Assembly (NCBI GenBank): GCA_016931515.1
Contig: JAFGEQ010000012.1
Coordinates: forward strand, 186,001 to 250,000
Direction of reading: 5' to 3'
From: a candidate division CSSED10-310 bacterium
GTDB lineage: Bacteria > CSSED10-310
DNA length: 64,000 nt
Shown here: piece by piece, positions 27,095 through 34,838 of the stretch
Layout of the letters: every line of letters begins with the position of its first letter
How positions within the stretch are numbered: the first letter of the stretch is position 1
Translations under genes and position numbers: made by a program
Notes under the pieces: model-generated
The model's database searches: none
The model's input: only the letters and a program-made list of their open reading frames with translations
Told to the model about the DNA's origin: nothing

Positions 27095-28585
27095 TCACCC
27101 GCTCCGTCGTTGTTCCCTCATATCCAGCACTCTTCTTGCCTGAAGAGCCAGCGCGGAAGGAATCTCCTTGGATTTTACAACATCCTTCAAAATAAAATCA
27201 TTGAGACTATTCAACATCCGGACCGTAACATCCAGCGGTGTTTTTGGATTCAAAACAAGCTCCCTGCGTACACTCGGGCTTCTTCCCCATTTTCGATGCT
27301 GTGCAATAGCCCGTAACACCTCCTCATAGACCTGCCGATTCGACGCAATTAACTGTATTTCGAACTCCGACATCTTGGGACCTTCAACCACGGCAACAGC
27401 CACTTTCTTGTTCGGATCCGTCACCAGAATCGCCCGTTCCTGCTTGGTTCCTAATTTTGCGAGGAGCAATTTGTCGGCAGCACTCATTTTCATCATGCGA
27501 ATGCGCGTATCGGTGATCTTCTCCTCTTTGTCTTCTTCCTCATGCTCATCCTCAAGTTTCAACCCGTGCTGCCTCGCGAATTCGGCAACATCCTCACCCA
27601 TCCATTCCTTGGAAGCCCTTTCAGATTCGTTCTCATCCTCGAGTGAAAACTCCATAACATCATCGAAACCGAATGAATCAGCAACATCCTTCTCTGATGC
27701 AACACCACCGACTTCCTTGACCAGTGCATCGATGTTCCATCCGTCATCAAGGCCCTTCATTTCTTCAATACCATCTTCCGGAATCATCCCCGGCTCAGCT
27801 TCAACCTCTGTCTCAAACTCCTCTCCAATCTCCGGAAGTTCCTCAACTGCAATCTCATCATCACCGAGTGCGTCTTCAATAAGAGCAGTCCGCAACTCGT
27901 CATCGATGTCCGGCAGCAACTCATCGGTGATCGCTTCGACGTCTCCCGCGTCCAGGGGCCGGGTCGACAGATCTTCTAATGAAACTGCTTCCTCATCCGG
28001 AAGAACGGCAATCCCGGTTCCCCCTTCACGGGAATCCGACTCGATCGCTGCTCCGTCCATCATTCCATCCATCTCTTCTTCATCGATGCCATCGAAACTC
28101 ACATTGAATCGTCCACGGAACTCCTCAAGAGCGAAACGGGTGACGCGACTGAGTTGCTCATTTTCAAGGAGTTTTTTAAGAATTATTGGATTTTCAAGCA
28201 TTCTGTTGCGGTTCTGGGCTAAAATTTCCAGGGCTGGAGGCGGCCCGTTTTCCGCAACGAACAGCAGCGTCCGATCATCCACTATCCTGTTGAGAATCAG
28301 AGGCTGGATGACCTGCTCATCACTGATCATCACTTGAGCGATCAGATACAGTAGATCCGGAGAAGCGTTATTTGTGGCAGCAGTTGATACAAGGAATCCT
28401 TTCGGCATTTCGGATAAAGATTCCCGTAGAGCGTTGCGCACGTTCTGGTTGGGATCGCGAGTCAGATATCCTAATGCCTGAACCAGTTCGTCTCCAGACA
28501 GAGGCATCAAACCCTCAGCGATGGCCATCCGCATTCCCAGAGGTGCCGTTCCCTGTTCTAGCTGCTGTAACTGGCTGTTCGGCAT
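27095..28585 (-). CDS. HEAT-like repeat protein with long acidic centre
   Basis: 496 residues, unrecognised by name. Residues ~1-160 are short helical repeats (DELVQALGYLTRDPNQNVRNAL). Residues ~165-345 are strongly acidic (Glu/Asp runs) and probably disordered. Residues ~355-490 hold a second helical-repeat block (ADKLLLAKLGTKQERAILV, DPNKKVAVAVVEGPKMSEFE, NRQVYEEVLRAIAQHRKW). The second block aligns by eye with the gene at 29472-30479, so the two are paralogues. No signal peptide or membrane segment. Such repeat proteins usually scaffold protein contacts. GAGGAGGGG precedes the start. It is last in the RodZ/SurA operon, ahead of ffh. Confidence 0.7.
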   Translation of the reverse strand: MPNSQLQQLEQGTAPLGMRMAIAEGLMPLSGDELVQALGYLTRDPNQNVRNALRESLSEMPKGFLVSTAATNNASPDLLYLIAQVMISDEQVIQPLILNRIVDDRTLLFVAENGPPPALEILAQNRNRMLENPIILKKLLENEQLSRVTRFALEEFRGRFNVSFDGIDEEEMDGMMDGAAIESDSREGGTGIAVLPDEEAVSLEDLSTRPLDAGDVEAITDELLPDIDDELRTALIEDALGDDEIAVEELPEIGEEFETEVEAEPGMIPEDGIEEMKGLDDGWNIDALVKEVGGVASEKDVADSFGFDDVMEFSLEDENESERASKEWMGEDVAEFARQHGLKLEDEHEEEDKEEKITDTRIRMMKMSAADKLLLAKLGTKQERAILVTDPNKKVAVAVVEGPKMSEFEIQLIASNRQVYEEVLRAIAQHRKWGRSPSVRRELVLNPKTPLDVTVRMLNSLNDFILKDVVKSKEIPSALALQARRVLDMREQRRSG

Positions 28586-28678
28586 ATCTTAACCCCTCCT
28601 CGACTTATCCTTCATCCATCCTGACAACGGACGGGAAATCCGTGTAATCATTCATGTTATCCCGACACATCGTCTTCA

Positions 28679-29482
28679 TCATTGTATTATATAATGATCA
28701 TTACGAGGAAGGAAACGAATAACTGAATCTGCCGGAAGCCGGATCTCATGACCTGATTGTGCTTCAATGCATCGAATCGCATCTGTTTTTTCTGCGGTAA
28801 CGATTATTTCACCTGTCAGATCGATTGACCGGGATTCTCCGGGGAAAATCACCATCAATGACTCAATCCCCTGTTCAAAATACTTGATTCGCACCCAGGT
28901 CGGAGAGAGCGCAATCAGTCGGATATTCCCAACTATGCCGGATACTGTTGGAATCTGATCTGTGTCCATAACGGAGTGATCAAGAGCGATACCTGCCATC
29001 GACCATCGATTGAAAGAGGATTCGGCGACTGTCTTTTCGACAGGATTTATCTCCTGTGTATTCCTCGGCTGATCGATTCGGGTCCGATGAACGTCTTCGT
29101 TTTTTGGCCAAATCAGAATCAATAGAATCAATGTCAGGGAAAAAAATCCCGCAACCGGTCGGATAGTCCGTTCCCGGAAAATTTTAAGCATTGTCCGCTT
29201 CGGCGGTTCAGCCGTATTCCGATCAACTGATCCATTTGACTGAAACTTCACCTCCAGCATAACCATCTGGTGATCCAAGCCAAGCTTTTCGACGTACATT
29301 CTGATAATGCCTCGAACAACCAGATCATTTGAAAACCGTTCAAACCGACCGGCTTCCACATCCCGCAACTGGGTCACTGAATAACGGGAATCCTTCGATA
29401 ATGATTCAAGAGTTATCCCGCGCAACTCTCTTTCCACAGCGAGATCAAGACCTTTATGCAACATCATCATTTTATGTGTCAT
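28679..29482 (-). CDS. RodZ-like protein (HTH, one membrane helix, C-terminal beta domain)
   Basis: 267 residues. An N-terminal Xre/HTH_25-type domain (LAVERELRGITLESLSKDSRYSV, LRDVEAGRFERF, ~14-75), one membrane helix (~109-126), a linker and a periplasmic beta domain (IALSPTWVRIKYFEQGIESLMVIFPGESRSI) matching the DUF4115 pattern of RodZ. RodZ links MreB to the cell-wall elongation machinery and sets rod shape. No mreB is in the window, so it could be another helix-turn-helix membrane protein. It overlaps the upstream HEAT-like gene by 11 nt. Confidence 0.75.
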   Translation of the reverse strand: MTHKMMMLHKGLDLAVERELRGITLESLSKDSRYSVTQLRDVEAGRFERFSNDLVVRGIIRMYVEKLGLDHQMVMLEVKFQSNGSVDRNTAEPPKRTMLKIFRERTIRPVAGFFSLTLILLILIWPKNEDVHRTRIDQPRNTQEINPVEKTVAESSFNRWSMAGIALDHSVMDTDQIPTVSGIVGNIRLIALSPTWVRIKYFEQGIESLMVIFPGESRSIDLTGEIIVTAEKTDAIRCIEAQSGHEIRLPADSVIRFLPRNDHYIIQ

Positions 29483-30479
29483 CCGCAGGCATCATCTTTC
29501 CCGGATCTGAAAGTTCCGTGTCCCGCCTCAGACGATTCCGTACGGTAACGGCTCTGTTTCGTTTCATCACCTTCAATCGCATTGTCCGGTTAACGCGCGG
29601 ATTTCTCAACCAGGCTTCCATGACATCTTCATCCTGCATTGTAATTCCCAAATAATAAAGTAATTTTCGTGATGGTGAACCCGCCAGAATTTTTTTCTCT
29701 TTGAGTGACAGCATGCCAATACGTTGTTTTACTGTGAACTGAGCCAATAAGCGATGGTTTTCATCGAGCATCGGTGAATCGATCAATTCCAACAGCAGCG
29801 GGAGAGTGACCTTTTGAAGAACAACCCGTCTGGACGAATAGCTTAGATTTCTATGTGTGGCCAGCAGCTTCATAATTCTCGGATTGCAGCTCCATCGACT
29901 GTCTTCCAGCACTAGATCAAGCTTTTCAGCCGAACAGGATGCACTGGCAACAAAAGCCTGCAGATCGTCCTCCGTCAGACGATAATTCCGCAAGGCCGCC
30001 CTAAAAATCCTGCTGTCCTTATCTCCCAGCAATGATGGCATGAACGCGATCGGGCCGGTCCGGGCGAGAAGGATTTTTTCACCCAGTCGCATGGATTCCA
30101 GTCGCACCTTAAGATAATTGACGGCAACATCACGGAGCGTCGGGTGAACAGACACCTTCCGTGCGATCAGAGCCAAATCCCTCAGCATCAGGTCCTGGAT
30201 GAATTTGATGGCCAGGTGCCTGGGCGTACGTACATAAAGAACCAGTTCCAGTTTAAGATTATAATCTTTTAACCATACCCTGTTACCGGCAATCGTATTG
30301 AGATGAGTTTCATTCAGACTTTTGCGACGCAACAACTGGATCAGGAGACGTGCTGACATATTCGGATTTTGGAGCATTGCGCTCAGAACTGCCGGGTCCT
30401 TCTCTTGGATTATTCCAGCCAGTTGTCGGGCACTGCCCCCTCGGGCAATCGTCAGCTTTTCCGATTTCGGATGATTCAT
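29472..30479 (-). CDS. HEAT-like repeat protein, paralogue of the 27095 gene
   Basis: 335 residues, all-helical, basic. Repeats of ~30-40 residues are visible, e.g. RGGSARQLAGIIQEKDPAVLSAML, RTPRHLAIKFIQDLMLRDLALIARKV, EKILLARTGPIAFMPSLLGD and MEAWLRNPRVNRTMRLKVMKRN. The block from EKILLARTG resembles DKLLLAKLG of the gene at 27095. No membrane segment. It overlaps the SurA-like gene by 4 nt and the RodZ-like gene by 11 nt, which suggests tight coupling. Function unknown; a cytoplasmic scaffold for envelope growth is only a guess. Confidence 0.65.
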   Translation of the reverse strand: MNHPKSEKLTIARGGSARQLAGIIQEKDPAVLSAMLQNPNMSARLLIQLLRRKSLNETHLNTIAGNRVWLKDYNLKLELVLYVRTPRHLAIKFIQDLMLRDLALIARKVSVHPTLRDVAVNYLKVRLESMRLGEKILLARTGPIAFMPSLLGDKDSRIFRAALRNYRLTEDDLQAFVASASCSAEKLDLVLEDSRWSCNPRIMKLLATHRNLSYSSRRVVLQKVTLPLLLELIDSPMLDENHRLLAQFTVKQRIGMLSLKEKKILAGSPSRKLLYYLGITMQDEDVMEAWLRNPRVNRTMRLKVMKRNRAVTVRNRLRRDTELSDPGKMMPADDT

Positions 30480-31375
30480 CGATTCGTTCCGGTGGGACCC
30501 TCATCCCTGAAGGATTGATTCTCGCCGGAAGAACTCTTGACAGGTACATCCTCCTCGTCGCCGGAGGAGTCCGTCTCCACAGTGACGTTCGTTGCCAATG
30601 ATTCATCGCTGGAATCCGCCGAATCTTCACCGACAGATATCCGGTTGGAGTCGGAAATGGACTCGACCCCGACCTGGGGATCGTCTTCTGTCAGGTGTAT
30701 GCTCGCTGAAGACCGGAGTTCCTTCAGAAATTCGGAGATTCGTTCATTGACCACCTGCTCCACCAGGAGCTTTCGAACCATTGTTCTCAAAATGTGATCT
30801 TCCGGTACTGCCTTAATCGGATCATCAAAATGATCCAGATTCAGTTCCCTGACATGCGCCGCGATATACCGATCCTCGTCCTCTTTAGATATCCTGACAA
30901 ATGCCCTGAATCGCTGATCAATGTATTTCTCCAGAAGGATCTGATTCCTGATGCGTAAACGCCAAAATTCTTCCGTCATCCCGTTAGCATCAAGAAACCG
31001 CAGCCGTACGTCGATCCCGCCATATTTCCTGTCCAATTCATCAATCCGGTTTTGAACCTCTGTCTCATTGAGCTGCCGGGTGATAAACTTCCTGGCCTGA
31101 TCCATCAGCAGTTCACGATCAATCAGGATCTGGAGAACGGTTGCGCGATCCGTTGCCGGACGGTTCTTTGCATCCGAATCGAGCGTCTGTTGGGCCATTT
31201 CAAATTGAAGATCGCTGTCGAGGATGACATTGCCGTTCACTCTGGCGATAAAACGATCCAGCAAGATCTGCCCGGCGGATGATCCCTGCCAGAACCAGAG
31301 GCAGACAAAAGCTGCAGGCAATATTCGGGACAATTTAAAAAATGACTTTATGATGTCAGATCCCGTTCGATACAT
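30476..31375 (-). CDS. SurA N-terminal-domain protein (periplasmic chaperone-like, no PPIase domain seen)
   Basis: 299 residues. A signal peptide (SFFKLSRILPAAFVCLWFWQGSSA) precedes a SurA-type chaperone region: LDRFIARVNGNVILDSDLQFEM, QILIDRELLMDQARKF, WRLRIRNQILLEKYIDQRF and the VVNERISEFLKELR helix. The parvulin rotamase domain found in SurA/PpiD is absent; instead there is a Ser/Asp/Glu-rich tail of ~75 residues. It would act in the periplasm on unfolded outer-membrane proteins. It overlaps folE2 by 28 nt. Confidence 0.7.
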   Translation of the reverse strand: MYRTGSDIIKSFFKLSRILPAAFVCLWFWQGSSAGQILLDRFIARVNGNVILDSDLQFEMAQQTLDSDAKNRPATDRATVLQILIDRELLMDQARKFITRQLNETEVQNRIDELDRKYGGIDVRLRFLDANGMTEEFWRLRIRNQILLEKYIDQRFRAFVRISKEDEDRYIAAHVRELNLDHFDDPIKAVPEDHILRTMVRKLLVEQVVNERISEFLKELRSSASIHLTEDDPQVGVESISDSNRISVGEDSADSSDESLATNVTVETDSSGDEEDVPVKSSSGENQSFRDEGPTGTNR

Positions 31376-32133
31376 GCATACACATTATGATGGTGAATGG
31401 ATTCGAAGTTCTCCGATTCAACCCGATAATAGTAAATGCCCTCTGTTTTTTCGAGTCGATCTGCGACCTCCCGGACAATGTCCTCCACAAATCGCGGGTT
31501 ATCATGGGCTTTATCCATCACAGCTTTCTCATCCACACGTTTCAGGACAGTATAAACCGGCGATGAAGCAGACGCTTCCACCAGAGCCACTACATCTTCG
31601 ATCCAGATCAACTTGTCGGTTTTGATTCTCACCCGAACTTCACTCCGTTGATTATGAGCACTTTTACCGACGGACAGTTCCCGGGAACAAGGACATAAAT
31701 TCAGGACGGTTACATGGACTTCGAGAGAGAAATGAACCGAGTTGTTTTCATCATGAGTGCCTTCGAAGCAGCATTGATATTCCCTCAGCCCTTCCGATTT
31801 GCTGACGGGTGCCTGCTGATCGATGAAGTACGGAAAGGTAAGTGCGATATGGGCGGTTCTGGCTTTCAATACCTGTTTGATGGAAATCAGGATGTCTCTG
31901 ATCTTACCCGGAGTAATCCGGGTTCGACCCATTTTATTGAGCACTTCCAAAAAGCGACTCATATGCGTTCCCCTGAAATGTTCAGGGAGTTGCACAAACA
32001 TTTTTATCGTGGCGACAGTGTGTTGTTCTCCATACTTTTTATCCATGACCACAATCGGATAAGACAGATTGGTTACACCGACCTTATCAATCGTTCTACC
32101 GTTATCGATGTGCTGTGATTGAATATCGATCAT
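31348..32133 (-). CDS. folE2: GTP cyclohydrolase FolE2 (type IB)
   Basis: 261 residues. Converts GTP to dihydroneopterin triphosphate. The family N-terminal block IDKVGVTNLSYPIVVMDKKYGEQHTVA and the active-site cysteine region LNLCPCSRELS are present, as are FVQLPEHFRGTHMSRF and ERTEGI..YRVESENFESIH-type C-terminal residues. FolE2 works with metals other than zinc and often replaces FolE under zinc limitation. With queD directly upstream it most likely feeds queuosine (or folate) synthesis. Confidence 0.95.
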   Translation of the reverse strand: MIDIQSQHIDNGRTIDKVGVTNLSYPIVVMDKKYGEQHTVATIKMFVQLPEHFRGTHMSRFLEVLNKMGRTRITPGKIRDILISIKQVLKARTAHIALTFPYFIDQQAPVSKSEGLREYQCCFEGTHDENNSVHFSLEVHVTVLNLCPCSRELSVGKSAHNQRSEVRVRIKTDKLIWIEDVVALVEASASSPVYTVLKRVDEKAVMDKAHDNPRFVEDIVREVADRLEKTEGIYYYRVESENFESIHHHNVYACIERDLTS

Positions 32134-32525
32134 TCTGACTGATTATCCTCCCTGTAGGTAACCGATGAGCCTGGAGATTCCCAGACACGTACCCGGGATA
32201 CCCGGATATGCGATAACGAAGGGGCATCGATCAGCTGATTCCGGATTCCGTCGTAAATGCATTGAGCAATTCGTTCGCAGGATGGATTTTCCGACTTGAA
32301 CTGCTGGAGATCATTTAAATATTGATGATCAAAAAGCGCTAACATCTCCGACAGCAGCCTTTTCGCATCCCGAAAATCCACAGCCAGACCCAGTTCATTT
32401 AATCGATCAGTACGCAAGGTGAGTTCAACCCGCCAGTTGTGGCCATGCAGCTTTTCGCAGTTCCCGTTGTATTCACGCAACCGGTGAGCCGCAGCGAATT
32501 CTTTTTCTACTGTAATTTCAAACAT
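32130..32525 (-). CDS. queD: 6-carboxytetrahydropterin synthase QueD / PTPS family
   Basis: 131 residues. EKEFAAAHRLREYNGNCEKLHGHNW carries the zinc histidines (AAH, HGH) and the catalytic CxxxHGH motif; FDHQYLND and SENPSCERIA follow. It turns dihydroneopterin triphosphate into 6-carboxytetrahydropterin for queuosine. PTPS-III variants rescue folate synthesis but use a Glu instead of the Cys, so QueD is favoured. Overlaps folE2 by 4 nt. Confidence 0.88.
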   Translation of the reverse strand: MFEITVEKEFAAAHRLREYNGNCEKLHGHNWRVELTLRTDRLNELGLAVDFRDAKRLLSEMLALFDHQYLNDLQQFKSENPSCERIAQCIYDGIRNQLIDAPSLSHIRVSRVRVWESPGSSVTYREDNQSE

Positions 32526-32551
32526 TTTCTACCCACCTCCAAGACGCGGAT

Positions 32552-32580
32552 AATGTATCGCAAACCGGTCATGTCCGCAA
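32552..32580 (-). promoter_or_regulatory. Promoter for the queD-folE2 operon
   Basis: On the minus strand TTGCGG (32580-32575), 17-nt spacer and TACATT (32557-32552), 27 nt before the queD start, which has GGAGGTGGG ahead of it. Confidence 0.45.
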
Positions 32581-32582
32581 GA

Positions 32583-32611
32583 TTGAAAAACCGTCAAGCT
32601 ATTGTTATGAT
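32583..32611 (+). promoter_or_regulatory. Promoter for the msbA-like gene
   Basis: TTGAAA (32583-32588), 17-nt spacer and TATGAT (32606-32611). Transcription would start about 32618, only 2 nt before the ATG at 32620, which has no Shine-Dalgarno sequence. Confidence 0.5.
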
Positions 32612-32619
32612 CGGCCTCC

Positions 32620-34383
32620 ATGAACTCTCTCCAATATGATATTCGACAACAATTTCTCATATTCAAACGAATATTCACACATGTAAAACCTTACAGAGGG
32701 CGCTTGATTGCAGGTATTATACTCAGCGCCCTGTCCGGCGTGTTCGGATTTAGCCCGGTTGTAATGCTTCAGAAACTGCTGGATGAATTTATCGCCCGAA
32801 AAGATTCAATTCCACTCCTTTATATGTACCTGTTTTGCGCCGCCATCGTTGTTCTTTACATCGTCAAAGGCGCTATCACATACGGCCAGCAGTACCTGCT
32901 GTCTTTCGTCGGTCAGCGCGTCATTATGGATCTGCGGGTCCAGACATTCGAATATATCAGCAACCTGCCACTCCGGTATTTTAAGGGCAAAAAAAGCGGC
33001 GAACTTATCTCCAGAGTATTGAGTGATATCGGCTTGATGGAGCTAGCCGTATCACGCGTCCTCGGCAGGCTGATTCTGAGTATTTTTTCGTTTTTCCCTC
33101 CCCTCATCGCCGTCTTTTACATCTCCTGGAAAATGGCCCTGGTCTCCCTTTTCATTCTGCCGCTGACTCTTTATCCAATTCTCCGTTTTGCTCAGAAACT
33201 CAAAGCGGTCTCCTCCATCGGCCAGGCGGAAATGGCCAATATAACATCCATAATGCATGAGGCTTTTTACGGGATCCACATTATCAAGGCATTCAATATG
33301 GAGTCCTTTGAATTCAAGCGTTTCCGCAAATCAAATTATGCCTACTACAACGAAATGATGCGGGCGGCACGAGTATCCGCTCTGTCGCCATCGATTATGG
33401 AGTTGATCGGAGCGCTGGCGGCAGCCGTTATTTTTGGTATGGGTTTGACGGAAGTGATCAAGGGTACCATGACCAGCGGCTATCTCTTCGCCTTCCTGAC
33501 CTCCCTATACCTGATGTACGATCCAATCAAAAAGATTTCCCGGTTGAGTTATGACATACACAGGGCCATCGCCGGTGCTGAACGGATTTTCGAGTTGCTG
33601 GACACACAGTCGGATATCATGGAGATCGATGATCCGGTTAAGCTGGAGAATGTCAAGGGAGAGATCGTATTTGATCATGTCAACTTCTGGTATGAAGAGG
33701 GACAACCTGTCCTGAAAGATATTGATTTTGCAATTCAACCGGGAAAGACAATTGCAGTTGTCGGCCCTTCGGGCGTCGGCAAGAGCACTCTGGCTAACCT
33801 GATTCCACGGTTCTATGACACCACTTCAGGCCGAATATTGATCGACGGCATCGATATCAAAACATGCTCTTTTGAATCGCTGCGCAGTCAGATCGGAATC
33901 GTGACCCAGGAAACGATTCTGTTCAATGATACGATCCGTGCCAATATCACAACCGGCCGGAAAGACTATTCTGATAATGATGTCATCGACGCTGCGAAAT
34001 CGGCGTTTGCCCATGATTTCATCATGGAACTGCCGGCTGGATATGAGACAATTGTCGGTGAACGGGGTGTGACCCTGTCCGGAGGCCAGCGGCAGAGGCT
34101 TTCCATTGCACGGGCTTTACTGAAAAATCCTCCAATACTGATCCTGGATGAAGCGACATCATCTCTGGATTCGGAATCGGAACACCTGATACAGGTTGCT
34201 CTCGACCGCCTGATCGAAAACAGGACCACAATTATCATTGCCCATCGCCTGTCGACAATCCGAAAAGCGGATACCATTCTGGCCATGGAAGACGGCACAA
34301 TTGCCGAAACCGGTAACCACAACGAACTGATCAATCATAAAGGAGCTTACAGCAGGCTCTACCGGATGCAATTTCCGGATTGA
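32620..34383 (+). CDS. msbA: MsbA-like lipid A/phospholipid exporter (ABC, membrane plus ATPase)
   Basis: 587 residues. N-terminal half: six membrane helices (FTHVKPYRGRLIAGIILSA onward). C-terminal half: Walker A GPSGVGKST near 385, Q-loop IVTQETILFND, signature LSGGQRQR, Walker B ILILDEATSSLDSESE, H-loop AHRLSTIRKAD. Half-transporter dimers of this type flip lipid A-core to the outer leaflet; the LPS genes elsewhere in the window fit. Closely related multidrug exporters cannot be excluded. Start chosen from the family N-terminus; the transcript may be leaderless. The 3' end overlaps the converging DUF721 gene by 25 nt. Confidence 0.82.
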   Translation: MNSLQYDIRQQFLIFKRIFTHVKPYRGRLIAGIILSALSGVFGFSPVVMLQKLLDEFIARKDSIPLLYMYLFCAAIVVLYIVKGAITYGQQYLLSFVGQRVIMDLRVQTFEYISNLPLRYFKGKKSGELISRVLSDIGLMELAVSRVLGRLILSIFSFFPPLIAVFYISWKMALVSLFILPLTLYPILRFAQKLKAVSSIGQAEMANITSIMHEAFYGIHIIKAFNMESFEFKRFRKSNYAYYNEMMRAARVSALSPSIMELIGALAAAVIFGMGLTEVIKGTMTSGYLFAFLTSLYLMYDPIKKISRLSYDIHRAIAGAERIFELLDTQSDIMEIDDPVKLENVKGEIVFDHVNFWYEEGQPVLKDIDFAIQPGKTIAVVGPSGVGKSTLANLIPRFYDTTSGRILIDGIDIKTCSFESLRSQIGIVTQETILFNDTIRANITTGRKDYSDNDVIDAAKSAFAHDFIMELPAGYETIVGERGVTLSGGQRQRLSIARALLKNPPILILDEATSSLDSESEHLIQVALDRLIENRTTIIIAHRLSTIRKADTILAMEDGTIAETGNHNELINHKGAYSRLYRMQFPD

Positions 34384-34838
34384 TACGCCCGGACCGCTTT
34401 ATACCATTCCAAAAAAGCACGCCTTGTATCCTCAGGCATCTCCTGTGTCTGATCCAGGATCTCATCCGGAATGACAATCTGTAATGGCTCTATGTGGCGA
34501 TTTTTCTTCGGAGCGCTCTGTGCTGAGAGATGAATCTCCAAACTTCGGACAATATAGTCATCGCATTCAAGCTCATTAAACAAACGGTTCATCCGCTCAA
34601 TGATCAAACCCGATGAACTCCTGAGTTCCGGAATCCAGCGACTGTCATCCACTGCGAGGATAATTCTCCCGTCCGGTCGAAATGCCCGAATCGATGCATG
34701 ACCGGCAATGATCGAGCCTGCCGCCCAGTCCCAGATCATCCGAGTCATCACAACCCGATGATTCGCATCATGGGGCAGATCCAAAAGAATATCGAGCACT
34801 GCCCGACGTATTCCGAGATCTCCGGGATCCATGTTCAT
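34359..34838 (-). CDS. DUF721 (DciA-like) protein
   Basis: 159 residues. IIAGHASIRAFRPDGRIILAVDDSRWIPELRSSS matches the DUF721 core, in which an exported turn of small residues leads into V.SS.W..EL. DciA proteins help load the replicative helicase DnaB. The C-terminal ~60 residues (RHIEPLQIVIPDEILDQTQ...FLEWYKAVRAYQ) are not typical. It overlaps the NtrC gene by 4 nt and runs tail to tail into msbA. Confidence 0.65.
   Translation of the reverse strand: MNMDPGDLGIRRAVLDILLDLPHDANHRVVMTRMIWDWAAGSIIAGHASIRAFRPDGRIILAVDDSRWIPELRSSSGLIIERMNRLFNELECDDYIVRSLEIHLSAQSAPKKNRHIEPLQIVIPDEILDQTQEMPEDTRRAFLEWYKAVRAYQSGNCIR

Noticed and set aside
27375-28337. Long serine-rich open frame on the plus strand
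   Set aside because: It is fully antisense to the acidic HEAT-like gene; Glu/Asp codons read backwards give a Ser-rich pseudo-protein.
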